A stretch of 50,969 nt of DNA from Curvibacter sp. GWA2_63_95. GTDB taxonomy: Bacteria > Pseudomonadota > Gammaproteobacteria > Burkholderiales > Burkholderiaceae_C. The notes beneath the pieces are model-generated. The model made no database searches and was not told where the DNA came from. It saw nothing but the letters and a program-made list of their open reading frames with translations. The stretch covers positions 1 to 50,969 of the forward strand of contig MGPB01000032.1 in the NCBI GenBank assembly GCA_001795455.1. Reading direction: 5' to 3'. Of this stretch, positions 41,353 to 49,746 are shown piece after piece; within the stretch, counting starts at the first letter, position 1; each line of letters starts with the position of its first letter. Made by a program: the position numbers and the translations under genes.

Positions 41353-42243
41353 ATGCAACGCAAGACCGCACAAGACTTCGACCAAGAGCTGCTGATCCTG
41401 TTTGATGCCTATGTGCACGGTCTGGTGGACCGACGCGGCTTTCTGGAAAAAGCCCAGAAATTCGCAGTGGGTGGCGCCACCGCGGTGGGTTTGTTGGCAG
41501 CCCTGAGCCCCAACTTCGCCATGGGGCAGGTCGTCGCCAAAGACGATGCGCGCATCAGCACCCGCATGGTTGATATTCCCTCACCGGCCGGTTACGGCAG
41601 TATCAAGGGGTATCTGGCCCAACCCGCCAAAGCAGACGGCAAACTGCCCAGTATTCTGGTGGTGCACGAAAACCGGGGCCTGAATCCGCACATCGAGGAC
41701 ATTGCCCGCCGCCTGGCGCTGGAAGGGTATCGGGTGCTGGCGCCCGATGCCCTCACGCCCCTGGGTGGCTACCCTGGGGATGAAGACAAGGCCCGCACCC
41801 TGTTTGCCCAGCTGGATCAAACCAAAACCCGCGAAGACTTTGTGGCCGCCGCAGGTTGGCTGCAAACCGTGCCGCAAGGCAACGGCAAATTCGGTACCGT
41901 GGGCTTTTGTTACGGGGGCGGTATGGTTCACTTTCTTTCCACGCGCCTGCCCAACCTTGCCGCCGCAGTGCCCTTTTATGGCAACCACCCGGCACCCGAA
42001 GAGGCGGCCAAGGTCAAAGCCCCCCTGTTGATTCACTTTGCGGCTGTGGACGAGCGCATCAACGCCGCCTGGCCCGCGTACGAAGCGGCGCTGAAAGCTG
42101 CGGGTGCACGCTACACCGCCCATGTGTATCCGGGCACCCAACACGGATTCAATAACGACACCACCCCGCGTTTTGATGCGGCCGCGGCCCAATTGGCCTG
42201 GGAACGCACGCTGGCCTTTTTTGGCCAGACCTTGCGCGGCTAG
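41353..42243 (+). CDS. Dienelactone hydrolase family protein
   Basis: The 296-residue protein has an N-terminal hydrophobic segment (AVGGATAVGLLAALSP, about residues 40-56), probably an anchor or Tat-like signal. The alpha/beta hydrolase domain carries Cys as nucleophile in VGFCYGGGM and the Glu in VVHENRGL, with PGTQHGFNND holding the catalytic His. This is the YghX-like subgroup of carboxymethylenebutenolidases. GGAGG lies ahead of the ATG. Substrate not known. Confidence 0.87.
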   Translation: MQRKTAQDFDQELLILFDAYVHGLVDRRGFLEKAQKFAVGGATAVGLLAALSPNFAMGQVVAKDDARISTRMVDIPSPAGYGSIKGYLAQPAKADGKLPSILVVHENRGLNPHIEDIARRLALEGYRVLAPDALTPLGGYPGDEDKARTLFAQLDQTKTREDFVAAAGWLQTVPQGNGKFGTVGFCYGGGMVHFLSTRLPNLAAAVPFYGNHPAPEEAAKVKAPLLIHFAAVDERINAAWPAYEAALKAAGARYTAHVYPGTQHGFNNDTTPRFDAAAAQLAWERTLAFFGQTLRG

Positions 42244-42254
42244 GCAGGACTTGC

Positions 42255-42788
42255 TCAGTCGTCATGGCGGTCATGCCCATGGCCGTGACCATGGTGGTGC
42301 CCGTGGCCTTTGCCCTTGTGGGGTTTGAAGCCATGGCGGTAGTCATCGTCGCGATAGCCTGCGCGCTGGTAATAGGGGTTGGGGCCGTAGACCCGTGATT
42401 GCGCAGGCTGTTGGGTCACGCTGCGGCCCACGCCAGCACCCGCTGCACCCCCCACTCCCGCGCCCACCACGGCTCCGGTGCGCCCACCCACGGAGTGACC
42501 CACGGCCGCACCGGCGGCCCCGCCTACGGCGCTGCCAATCACCGCACCGGTTTGGCCGGAGCCACGGGTGCTGACCGCCGCGCCCGCGGCGCCACCCAGT
42601 GCACCGCCTACCACGGCCCCTTGTTTGCCACCCATGCTTTGGCCAATCGCTGCACCCGCCGCAGCACCGGCACCGCCCCCCAGCAGGGGTGTCCAGTCGT
42701 TCGCGTGGGCGGAGTGCACCAAGGCCAACAGGCCCAGGGCGGCGAGCGAAGCACGCAAGGTGTTTGCAGAAGCGGTGTTGGTAGTCAT
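42255..42788 (-). CDS. Glycine-zipper membrane protein with His-rich tail
   Basis: The 177-residue protein has a signal peptide to about residue 29 (HSAHA). Three or four glycine-zipper repeats follow (for example GGGAGAAAGAAIGQ and GSAVGGAAGAAVGH), which form membrane-spanning or oligomeric helices. The last 25 residues are full of His and Gly (HGHHHGHGHGH). Glycine-zipper lipoproteins such as SlyB and YMGG proteins are outer-membrane associated; this one has no lipobox Cys. Role unknown; metal binding possible. Confidence 0.8.
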   Translation of the reverse strand: MTTNTASANTLRASLAALGLLALVHSAHANDWTPLLGGGAGAAAGAAIGQSMGGKQGAVVGGALGGAAGAAVSTRGSGQTGAVIGSAVGGAAGAAVGHSVGGRTGAVVGAGVGGAAGAGVGRSVTQQPAQSRVYGPNPYYQRAGYRDDDYRHGFKPHKGKGHGHHHGHGHGHDRHDD

Positions 42789-42883
42789 GCGATCACGGGG
42801 GCCGCAGCCCCTACCGCCAAACGTGGCGGTTTATGCATCCACAACGCCAGCCCAGGGCCGTGGATGACCCCCCTTACAAGGGT

Positions 42884-43642
42884 TTACACCTGCAGCAACT
42901 GCTTACGTTCGCCCAGGGCAGCAAGCGCTTCGCCCACCCCTTCCCACGCGATGGCAAAGCCGTTGCGGGACAAGCCCGTCGCGGCTTGCGCCAGGGCCTG
43001 GCGGGTGCCGGCTTGCACGCTGTCAATCACCGGCACGGGCACATGTGCCTGCACCGCGGCTGCCATGCCAGCCAGCCCTGCGCCACCCAGCACCACAGAG
43101 CCCACCTGCCAGCGCTCGGCCGCCGCGCGGCAGGCCTGGGCCAGCAGGGCAATGGCGGCCTCGGGGTTGCTGGCCAGCTCGGCCCCACTGGGCACCACGG
43201 TGTGGATGCCGGCCAGCGCAGGTGCATGGCCCAGCGTGTAGGCAAGTCGCTCCAGCATGGGTTTCCAGGGCGCTCCCCCGGTCACGATGGCAAAGGGGCC
43301 ATGTTGGGCGGCTTCATGGAACGAGGCCTCGGCCAGGCCCGTCACCGGCGCCTGGCTGCCCTGGCGCAAGGCCAGCAGCCCGGGGTCGCCAAAACAGCCG
43401 ATCAACACCGCATCAGGCCTTGGCTCCCCGTCCTGCAGGGCACTGGCCCACCGGTCCAGCAAAGCATGCGCAGCCACGGCGTAACTGGCCTCACACGCAA
43501 TGTAGGGAGCACCAAACCGTGCAGTCACAGTACGCACCCTCACCTGCGGGCCAGCCATAGCCTGCGCATGTGACTGCAGCAGGGCACTCACATGCACCGA
43601 GGTGTTGGGATTGATGACCAGCAAATGGCGCATGCGCTGCAT
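42884..43642 (-). CDS. Asp/Glu/hydantoin racemase family protein lacking the second Cys
   Basis: The 252-residue protein has the start MRHLLVINPNTS and C83 in LIGCFGDPG, the first active-site Cys of the family. At the second position the sequence is VVLGGAGLAG with G187, where racemases have Cys. A two-base racemisation is therefore unlikely; a decarboxylase, an isomerase or binding role are alternatives. It overlaps the GntR gene by one base and is the last gene of the polyamine-type ABC operon. Confidence 0.8.
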   Translation of the reverse strand: MQRMRHLLVINPNTSVHVSALLQSHAQAMAGPQVRVRTVTARFGAPYIACEASYAVAAHALLDRWASALQDGEPRPDAVLIGCFGDPGLLALRQGSQAPVTGLAEASFHEAAQHGPFAIVTGGAPWKPMLERLAYTLGHAPALAGIHTVVPSGAELASNPEAAIALLAQACRAAAERWQVGSVVLGGAGLAGMAAAVQAHVPVPVIDSVQAGTRQALAQAATGLSRNGFAIAWEGVGEALAALGERKQLLQV

Positions 43643-44355
43643 CAAGGGCCCGCAGGGGTGTTGCCAAACAGGGAGGCGAGATCTGGCGCGGCTTCTTCGG
43701 CCGCGGTGAAGCGCAGCTGGGCTTCGAGCTGTGCCAAATGCTCCCGCATCAGGCGCGCGGCCTCGCGTGCGTCGCGCAGGCGAATGGCATCCAGCAACGC
43801 ACGGTGCTCCTGGCAGCCACAGGAGGTGGCCTCTGCCCGCGCCTGCAAATGGTTGTCGCTGTAGGTCATCAAAATCAGCGAAGTGCGTGACACCAGCTCG
43901 CGCAGGATGCGGCCCAGCGTCTGGTGGTCCGACGCATTGGCGATGTGCAGATGGAAGTCACCCGAAAGGCGGATGGCGCGGCGCATGTCACCTGTTGCGC
44001 GTGCGGCTTCTTCGTCGTTGATGCACTGGGTCAGCACGGCAATGTCATCGGCTGTGGCGCTGGCGATAAAACATTCGATGAGCGTGGGCTCAATCATGCG
44101 GCGCACCTCAAACACCTCGCGTGCTTCTTTCTCGGTGGGCTGGGCTACGGTGGCACCGCGGTTGGGCGTGAGCGTGACGATCTGCTCGTTGGCCAGCCTT
44201 ACCAGTACGGGGCGAATGCGGGTGCGCGACACGCCGAATGCAGTGGCAAGCTTTTCCTCAATGAGTTTGGTGCCTGGGGGCAGGCGGTGGTCCAGAATGG
44301 TGGCCACCATGCGCTCGTAAATCTCGTTTTCTGTCAGAGCGACAAAATCAGTCAT
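43642..44355 (-). CDS. GntR family transcriptional regulator (FCD domain)
   Basis: The 237-residue protein has a winged helix (ENEIYERMVATILDHRLPPGTKLIEEKLATAFGVSRTRIRPVLVRLANEQIVTLTPNRGATV) and an FCD (FadR-like) effector domain. The metal-binding histidines are in DFHLHIANAS and CQEHRALLDAI. It lies in the ABC operon between the PotC-like permease and the racemase-like gene, overlapping both. FCD regulators often bind TTGT-N2-ACAA, and two such sites stand upstream of the operon at 48627 and 48650, so it probably regulates the operon it is in. Confidence 0.93.
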   Translation of the reverse strand: MTDFVALTENEIYERMVATILDHRLPPGTKLIEEKLATAFGVSRTRIRPVLVRLANEQIVTLTPNRGATVAQPTEKEAREVFEVRRMIEPTLIECFIASATADDIAVLTQCINDEEAARATGDMRRAIRLSGDFHLHIANASDHQTLGRILRELVSRTSLILMTYSDNHLQARAEATSCGCQEHRALLDAIRLRDAREAARLMREHLAQLEAQLRFTAAEEAAPDLASLFGNTPAGP

Positions 44356-45239
44356 GCAGTCCGCCGGTTGGCTGGCTTCTTGGCCAGCAGTTTGGACAGG
44401 CCCACGGCCAGTCCCATCACCAGAAACGATACCACCATGGTGACCGTGCCCAGGGCGTAGATGGAGGGGGTGGTGACCGTGGTGGTGAGGCCTTGTAATT
44501 CGAGGGGCAGCGTGTTGACATCACCAATCGCTTGCGAGGTGCGGGCGATCTCGTCCCAGCTCAGCGTGAAGCCAAACATGCCAATGCCCACCACAGACGG
44601 CGCAATCAGCGGCAACACCACATGGCGAAAGCCTTGCCAGGGCGTGGCGCCCAAATCACGTGCGGCCTCTTCATAGGCGGGGTTGAAGCGGTTGAAGATG
44701 GCAAACATGATGAGCAGGCCAAAGGGCAGCGTCCAGGTCAGGTGCGCGCCCAGGGCCGAGGTGTAGATGCCCAGCGCGGTGCCGTAGTTCTCCAGCACAC
44801 CGTCCATGCCCAGTGCCTCCAGTGTCTTCTTGATGCCGCCATCGAGCAGGCGGAACTCCAGGCCAATGCCCAGCGACACGATGATGGACGGCATGATGAG
44901 GCTGGCCACTACGGTGAAGAAGAGGATGTGGCCGCCGCGCAGCTTCTTGCGAAACGCCAGACCGGCAAGTACCGAAAACACGATGGTGAAGGCCATGACG
45001 GTGAGGCCCAGACCCAGCGAGCGGTAGAGCGCAGCACCAATGTCCACCACGCCCAGGCCCTCGGCCAGCTTGTGGAACCAGTGCAGCGACAGGCCGCGCA
45101 TGGGAAAGGTCAACCCGCCCTCGGGCCCCTGAAAGCTGAGCACCACAATGACCAGCATGGGGCCGTAGAGAAACAATACATAGGCCGCGAAGAACAGAGC
45201 CAGGAGCCAGAAGGCGGCGGAGCGATCTTTGGTTTGCAT
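44352..45239 (-). CDS. ABC transporter permease (PotC-like)
   Basis: This 295-residue permease has six helices and the coupling motif EEAARDLGATPWQGFRHVVLPLIAPS (about residues 192-217). It belongs to the spermidine/putrescine family of importers and pairs with the permease upstream. It is one base after that gene and overlaps the GntR start (ATGA). Confidence 0.92.
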   Translation of the reverse strand: MQTKDRSAAFWLLALFFAAYVLFLYGPMLVIVVLSFQGPEGGLTFPMRGLSLHWFHKLAEGLGVVDIGAALYRSLGLGLTVMAFTIVFSVLAGLAFRKKLRGGHILFFTVVASLIMPSIIVSLGIGLEFRLLDGGIKKTLEALGMDGVLENYGTALGIYTSALGAHLTWTLPFGLLIMFAIFNRFNPAYEEAARDLGATPWQGFRHVVLPLIAPSVVGIGMFGFTLSWDEIARTSQAIGDVNTLPLELQGLTTTVTTPSIYALGTVTMVVSFLVMGLAVGLSKLLAKKPANRRTA

Positions 45240-45240
45240 C

Positions 45241-46161
45241 TCAGAGCTCCTTGCGGATATCGACCATGCGCGTCAGCGCCCAAATGATCATGAGCACGAT
45301 GCTCAAGAGCACCACCGCATTGGCCGCGGCCAGCGGGAACTGCAGGTAGGACGTCTGCACCTGGATGATCTTGCCCACCGAGGCAATTTGCTGCCCGCCC
45401 ATCACGCCGATGGTCACGAAGTCACCCATGACGATGGTGATGACGAAGATGGAGCCAATGATGATGCCGGTGCGGCACAGCGGCACGATCACGTTCCACA
45501 GCGTTTGCCAGGCGGTGGCACCGCTGTCGCTGGCAGCCTCGATCAGGCTGCGGTCGATGCGCATCATGCTGTTGAAGATGGGCACGATCATGAAGGTGGT
45601 GAACAGGTGCACAAAGGCCAGCACCACCGAGAAGTCGGAGAACAGCAGCCACTCCACGGGCTGCTTGACCATGCCCATGGTCATGAGCGCATCGTTGACC
45701 AGGCCGTTGCGCCCCAAGAGCGGCACCCAGGCAATCATGCGAATCACGTTGGACGTCCAGAACGGGATGGTGCACAAAACAAACAGCACCACCTGCACGC
45801 CGCTGGATTTGACGTGGAAGGCCAGGAAGTACGACACCGTAAACCCAATGACCAGCGTGAGCAACCACACCAGCAAGCTGAACTTGAAGGTGGACAGGTA
45901 GGTCTTGACGGTGACACACAGGTCGCCGTACTCATTGCGCGACAGGCAGCCGTCGAAGATGGCCACGTAGTTCTTGACGGTGAACCCGGGCAGCATCTCG
46001 TACTGGTTGTAGTCCCAGAAACTCACCATCAGCACCAGCGCCAATGGAATCAAAAAGAAGAGCGCAAACACCGTGGTGAGCGGCAAGGCCTGCCACCAGG
46101 CCGCAAGCGTGCGGCCCGGGGCAGATGCCGTCGGAAGTGAGGGTGCTGAAGGTGCGCTCAT
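45241..46161 (-). CDS. ABC transporter permease (PotB-like)
   Basis: The 306-residue permease has about six helices and the motif IEAASDSGATAWQTLWNVIVPLCRTG. The segment PFWTSNVIRMIAWVPLLG and EWLLFSDFSVVLAFVHLFTTFMIVPIFNSM are typical of PotB. It forms the channel with the PotC-like protein. Confidence 0.92.
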   Translation of the reverse strand: MSAPSAPSLPTASAPGRTLAAWWQALPLTTVFALFFLIPLALVLMVSFWDYNQYEMLPGFTVKNYVAIFDGCLSRNEYGDLCVTVKTYLSTFKFSLLVWLLTLVIGFTVSYFLAFHVKSSGVQVVLFVLCTIPFWTSNVIRMIAWVPLLGRNGLVNDALMTMGMVKQPVEWLLFSDFSVVLAFVHLFTTFMIVPIFNSMMRIDRSLIEAASDSGATAWQTLWNVIVPLCRTGIIIGSIFVITIVMGDFVTIGVMGGQQIASVGKIIQVQTSYLQFPLAAANAVVLLSIVLMIIWALTRMVDIRKEL

Positions 46162-46188
46162 GGTGTTTTCACTTCCTGTGCAGGGCTA

Positions 46189-47469
46189 TCAAGCAGCCAC
46201 AAACTCATTCCACTTCTGGACCATGTAGGCGTTCTCGTCCATCACGGCGTTCCAGCAGGCGATGCCGCCCATGCGTTGCTCGTAGCTGCCACCGTCGCGG
46301 CTTTCGCCCTTCTTGGCCAGCACATCGCCATTCGGGCTCTTGATGTCCTGCGTGGCGGGCTTGCCTTCCATCCAGTAGGCCCACTCGTAGGCTTCCATCT
46401 TGGACTTGGCGGTTTCCAGCACGGCGCTGTAGTAGCCCTGGCGGTTCAGGTAGGCACCAGCCCAGCCGTCCAGGAACCAGTTGATGAACTCGTAGGCACC
46501 ATCCAGCTTTTTGCCAGACAAAGTGGCAGGCAAGCCGAAGCCGGATGCCCAGGCGCGATAGCCTTCCTTCAGCGGCTGGAAGTTGCAGGCAATGCCCTTG
46601 GTGCGCACGGCCGTGACGGCAGGCGACCACATGGACTGGATCACCACTTCACCCGAGGCCATCAAATTGACGGACTCGTTGAAGTCTTTCCACAGGCTGC
46701 GGAACTGGCCGGCCTTCTTGGCTTCAATCAGGGTCTTGATGGTCAGATCAATTTCCTTCTTGGTCATGTTGCCCTTGTCGGGGTACTTGTAGATGCCCAT
46801 GGCCTCCACCACCATGGCGGCGTCCATGATGCCGATGGAGGGGATGTTCAGGATCGCGGCCTTGCCCTTGAATTCGGGGTTCAGCAGCTCGGCCCACGAC
46901 GAGATGGGGCGCTTGATCAGGTCGGGGCGGATGCCCAGCGTGTCGGCGTTGTACACGGTGGGAATCAGGCTCATGTACTGGGTGGGGCTCTTGGCGAACA
47001 CCTTGCTCTTTTCGCCTTCGAGGTAGATCACCTTCTTGGGTGCGGTGCCCTGGTCGCCCACGGCCTTGCCGGCCACCATGCCGGTGGTGAACAAGCTGGT
47101 GATCTTGTCGGCGTTCTTGATCTTCTTGGTGTCGATGCCCTTGAGGTTGCCGGTAGGCACGATGTTTTTCAGCGAGAAGTACTCGGAGTCGATCAGGTCA
47201 AAGCTGTTGGGCGCAGTGACGGCGCGTTTGGTCACGTCGTCGGTGGTGACGGCCACGTACTGGATCTTGATGCCGGTGTCTTTTTCAAACTTTTCCGCAA
47301 TCGCCTTGTCCTGGTTCACCGCAGTGCCCAGGTAGCGCAGCACGATGGGGTCGGCCGAGTGCACGGCAGGGAACACGCCCGCGGCCAAGATACCGGCGGT
47401 GCCTTTGAGCAGGCTGCGGCGTTGCATGGGCGCGGCAGTGGGGAGGGTGTCTTTCAGATCGTCAGCCAT
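46189..47469 (-). CDS. Extracellular solute-binding protein (PotD-like), Tat exported
   Basis: The 426-residue periplasmic protein has a twin-arginine signal (MQRRSLLKGTAGILAAGVFP). Its body resembles PotD and other polyamine binding proteins (VLRYLGTAVNQDKAIAEKFEKDTGIKIQYVAV; LNPEFKGKAAILNIPSIGIMDAAMV). The clustering with a racemase-like gene and GntR suggests that the ligand is not a simple polyamine. It lies 85 bp after the ATPase gene. Confidence 0.9.
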   Translation of the reverse strand: MADDLKDTLPTAAPMQRRSLLKGTAGILAAGVFPAVHSADPIVLRYLGTAVNQDKAIAEKFEKDTGIKIQYVAVTTDDVTKRAVTAPNSFDLIDSEYFSLKNIVPTGNLKGIDTKKIKNADKITSLFTTGMVAGKAVGDQGTAPKKVIYLEGEKSKVFAKSPTQYMSLIPTVYNADTLGIRPDLIKRPISSWAELLNPEFKGKAAILNIPSIGIMDAAMVVEAMGIYKYPDKGNMTKKEIDLTIKTLIEAKKAGQFRSLWKDFNESVNLMASGEVVIQSMWSPAVTAVRTKGIACNFQPLKEGYRAWASGFGLPATLSGKKLDGAYEFINWFLDGWAGAYLNRQGYYSAVLETAKSKMEAYEWAYWMEGKPATQDIKSPNGDVLAKKGESRDGGSYEQRMGGIACWNAVMDENAYMVQKWNEFVAA

Positions 47470-47554
47470 GGGAAAACTCCTTAAAGAAAGTCGGGAGGGG
47501 GTTAAAAACTTCTTGCGAAGACAGGGAGAACTCAGGTGCGGCGCGGCGTGCGTT

Positions 47555-48595
47555 TCAGGACGCCAGCGGGTGTGCGGCGGCTGGCGCCCAGCTCAGCTGC
47601 ACGGTCTCGCCCACGGCGTAGGGCCGCTGGGCAAAGGTGGCTTCGGACACCATCACCGAGAGCTCGGCCGTGGTGTGTGCGGTGTGGGCCACGCCAGGGT
47701 TTTGCAGGCCCAGCAGCACATAGGTGCCCTGGTACTCCACGTCGGTGATGACGGCGCGCTTGGTGTGCGGGGCATCGGTGTTGGCGCTGGTGGCGGGGGT
47801 GACCTGCATCTGGTCGGTGCGTACCCCCACCTTGCCGGCCGGGGTTTCCAGCACGTTGTGGCCGCCCATGAAGCGCGCCACAAACTCACTGGCGGGCCGG
47901 TTGTAGATCTCGTGTGGGCTGCCCACCTGCTCGATCACGCCGTGGTTCATCACCACCATGGTGTCGGCCAGGGCCATGGCTTCTTCCTGGCTGTGGGTGA
48001 CGTGGATGAAGGTCAACCCCAGCTCTTTTTGCCAGCGGCGCAGCTCGGCACGCATCTGGATGCGCAAAAACGGGTCCAGCGCGGAGAGCGGTTCGTCCAG
48101 CAGCAGTACGCGCGGCTGGGTAATCAGGGCACGCGCCAGCGCCACGCGCTGTTGCTGGCCGCCGGACAGTTCAGCCGGTTTGCGGTCGGCCAGGTGGCCC
48201 ATGGCCACGCGCTGCAGCAGGTCCTGTGCCTTGGCATGGCGCGCCAGCTTGTCCACGCCTTTCATCTTCAGGCTGAAGGCCACGTTGTCCAGCGCGCTCA
48301 GGTGGGGGAACAGTGCAAAGCTCTGGAACATCATGGCCGTGCCCCGCTCGGCGGCGGGCAGGTCGGTGATGTTGCGGTTCTCCAGCAGGATGTCGCCGCC
48401 GGTGGCGGACTCATGCCCCGCAATCATGCGCAGCGTGGTGCTCTTGCCGCAGCCCGAGGGGCCCAGCAGGCAGCAATAACTGCCGCTGGCAATACGCAGG
48501 TTGATGTTGTCCACGGCAGGCTTGCCCTGGGCGTAGCGTTTGCTCAGTCCAACCAGCTCAATGGCCGCGGCCTGCACGGGGGGTGTGGCGTTCAT
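47555..48595 (-). CDS. ABC transporter ATP-binding protein (PotA-like)
   Basis: This 346-residue ATPase has Walker A LLGPSGCGKSTTLRMIAG, the signature LSGGQQQRVALARALI and Walker B VLLLDEPLSALDPFLRIQMR, with a C-terminal TOBE domain from about residue 270. It is the first gene of the operon. Two GntR-type operator sites lie 31-65 bp upstream of its ATG. Confidence 0.94.
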   Translation of the reverse strand: MNATPPVQAAAIELVGLSKRYAQGKPAVDNINLRIASGSYCCLLGPSGCGKSTTLRMIAGHESATGGDILLENRNITDLPAAERGTAMMFQSFALFPHLSALDNVAFSLKMKGVDKLARHAKAQDLLQRVAMGHLADRKPAELSGGQQQRVALARALITQPRVLLLDEPLSALDPFLRIQMRAELRRWQKELGLTFIHVTHSQEEAMALADTMVVMNHGVIEQVGSPHEIYNRPASEFVARFMGGHNVLETPAGKVGVRTDQMQVTPATSANTDAPHTKRAVITDVEYQGTYVLLGLQNPGVAHTAHTTAELSVMVSEATFAQRPYAVGETVQLSWAPAAAHPLAS

Positions 48596-48625
48596 GCCAA
48601 ACCCTACGCAAAGCCTGTGCCAGCT

Positions 48626-48660
48626 TTGTACACAATGTTTTTAAGTAATTGTGTACAAAA
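48626..48660. promoter_or_regulatory. Double GntR (FCD) operator upstream of the polyamine-type ABC operon
   Basis: TTTGTACACAAT (48626-48637) and its perfect inverse ATTGTGTACAAA (48649-48660) frame an 11-bp spacer. Each arm contains a TTGT-N2-ACAA palindrome, the usual FCD-GntR site, with centres 23 bp apart, so on the same face of the helix. It stands directly before the ATPase gene. Confidence 0.7.
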
Positions 48661-48750
48661 TGCACCTGCTTTGTGCAGTGCAGCACACCAAGGCCGCAAA
48701 CCGGTGCGCGCGGCTTTGGTGCAGGCAGGCTGGCGCTTGCCTGGCGTTTA

Positions 48751-48812
48751 GGTGTCAAATTGACTGCTAGCGCTTATGGATATTGCGCTAGCAGCTATCT
48801 ATTTGATAGCGA
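48751..48812 (+). repeat. Interspersed 60-bp repeat, copy H (two-hairpin form)
   Basis: Hairpin 1: CTGCTAGCGC (48764-48773) pairs perfectly with GCGCTAGCAG (48785-48794). Hairpin 2: GCTATC-TATTT-GATAGC (48794-48810). It is the best preserved fold of the family and lies just after the DUF2892 stop. Confidence 0.82.
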
Positions 48813-49004
48813 TCAGCGCTTCATCTTGCAGGTGCTGAATCCAAAGATGGCATACGGCGGGCACCAGCCCATCAGGCCGGTGGCCAGGGGCACGGCGCCC
48901 AGCCAACCCCACCAGCCCACGGTGCCCGTGGCGGCCAGGCCTACGAGAACAGCGCCAGCGCCTATGCGGATGATGCGGTCAATGCCGCCAACGTTTGCTT
49001 GCAT
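48813..49004 (-). CDS. DUF2892 small membrane protein
   Basis: The 63-residue protein has two hydrophobic helices (IGAGAVLVGLAATG and WGWLGAVPLATGLMGWCPPYAIFG), with Cys residues at CPPY and TCKMKR, as in the YgaP-type inner-membrane proteins. The start has AAGGAGTGATTCC before it. A CRP-like palindrome lies 57 bp upstream, and the Crp/Fnr gene follows it in the upstream direction. Confidence 0.85.
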   Translation of the reverse strand: MQANVGGIDRIIRIGAGAVLVGLAATGTVGWWGWLGAVPLATGLMGWCPPYAIFGFSTCKMKR

Positions 49005-49060
49005 GGAATCACTCCTTGGTTGTGATGGCGTGATTGGACGCCTTCCGCGCGCCTGTGTCT

Positions 49061-49074
49061 GTGACTTAAGTCAC
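49061..49074. promoter_or_regulatory. CRP/FNR-type palindrome upstream of DUF2892
   Basis: GTGACTTAAGTCAC is a perfect 14-base palindrome; with the preceding T it reads TGTGA-N6-TCACC against the CRP consensus TGTGA-N6-TCACA. It overlaps the stop codon of the Crp/Fnr gene. Confidence 0.5.
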
Positions 49075-49739
49075 CCAGGGGTATGGGGCGTGTTGGACGC
49101 TTGCCCACCCGCCACGGCCCGCAGCGCCTGGCTGTTCAGGATGTGGATATGCTCCCGCCCCAGCGTCAGCCAGCCCTCCCGCTCAAAGCGGTGCAGCAGG
49201 CGCGTCACCATCTCGCGCACGGTGCCCAGCGCATCGGCCAGGGTCTGGTGCGAGAGGTACAAGTCTTGCCCCCGCCCCAGCAGCGCCGCCGCCAGCCGCT
49301 GGTCCAGCTTCTGGAAGGCCACCGCATCCACCAGGCTGGTCAGCTCGGCCATGCGTTCGGCAAACAGGCCCAGCACCAGCTTGCGAAACGCAGGCGTGTC
49401 CAGCCATTCTTCAAACAGTGGAGGCGGAATCATCAGCAGCGTGCTGGCCTGGGTGCTCACCCCTTGTGCGCCCAGCGGCAGCCCGCGAAACAGGCTGGCA
49501 CTGCTGACCAGGCACAACTCGCCGGGGCGCACCCGGTACAACTCCAGGCTGCGCCCATCCTCCGCATGGCAGGCCACCCGCACCTCCCCTGTCAGCACCA
49601 AGGGGAAGCCCTGGCACGGCGCGCCCTGCGCAAACAGCTGCGTACCGGCCGGCACCAACACCGCCTGCGTTTGCAGCGCTGCCAGCGCCGGGGCCAAAGG
49701 TTCCAGGGCGGGATACAGGGTGAGCAGGTCGGTGTGCAT
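49071..49739 (-). CDS. Crp/Fnr family transcriptional regulator
   Basis: The 222-residue protein has an N-terminal cNMP-type beta barrel (VLVPAGTQLFAQGAPCQGFPLVLTGEVRVACHAEDGRSLELYRVRPGELC). A long helix and a C-terminal winged helix (LADALGTVREMVTRLLHRFEREGWLTLGREHIHILNSQALRAV) follow. There is no N-terminal Cys cluster, so it is not an Fnr-type oxygen sensor. It is followed by the DUF2892 gene, which carries a CRP-like site. Confidence 0.9.
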   Translation of the reverse strand: MHTDLLTLYPALEPLAPALAALQTQAVLVPAGTQLFAQGAPCQGFPLVLTGEVRVACHAEDGRSLELYRVRPGELCLVSSASLFRGLPLGAQGVSTQASTLLMIPPPLFEEWLDTPAFRKLVLGLFAERMAELTSLVDAVAFQKLDQRLAAALLGRGQDLYLSHQTLADALGTVREMVTRLLHRFEREGWLTLGREHIHILNSQALRAVAGGQASNTPHTPG

Positions 49740-49746
49740 GGTTAGG

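Noticed and set aside
46276..48751. Two long plus-strand frames opposite the binding-protein and ATPase genes of the polyamine-type operon
   Set aside because: They are shadows; the minus-strand genes carry Walker motifs and a Tat signal, the plus frames no motifs.
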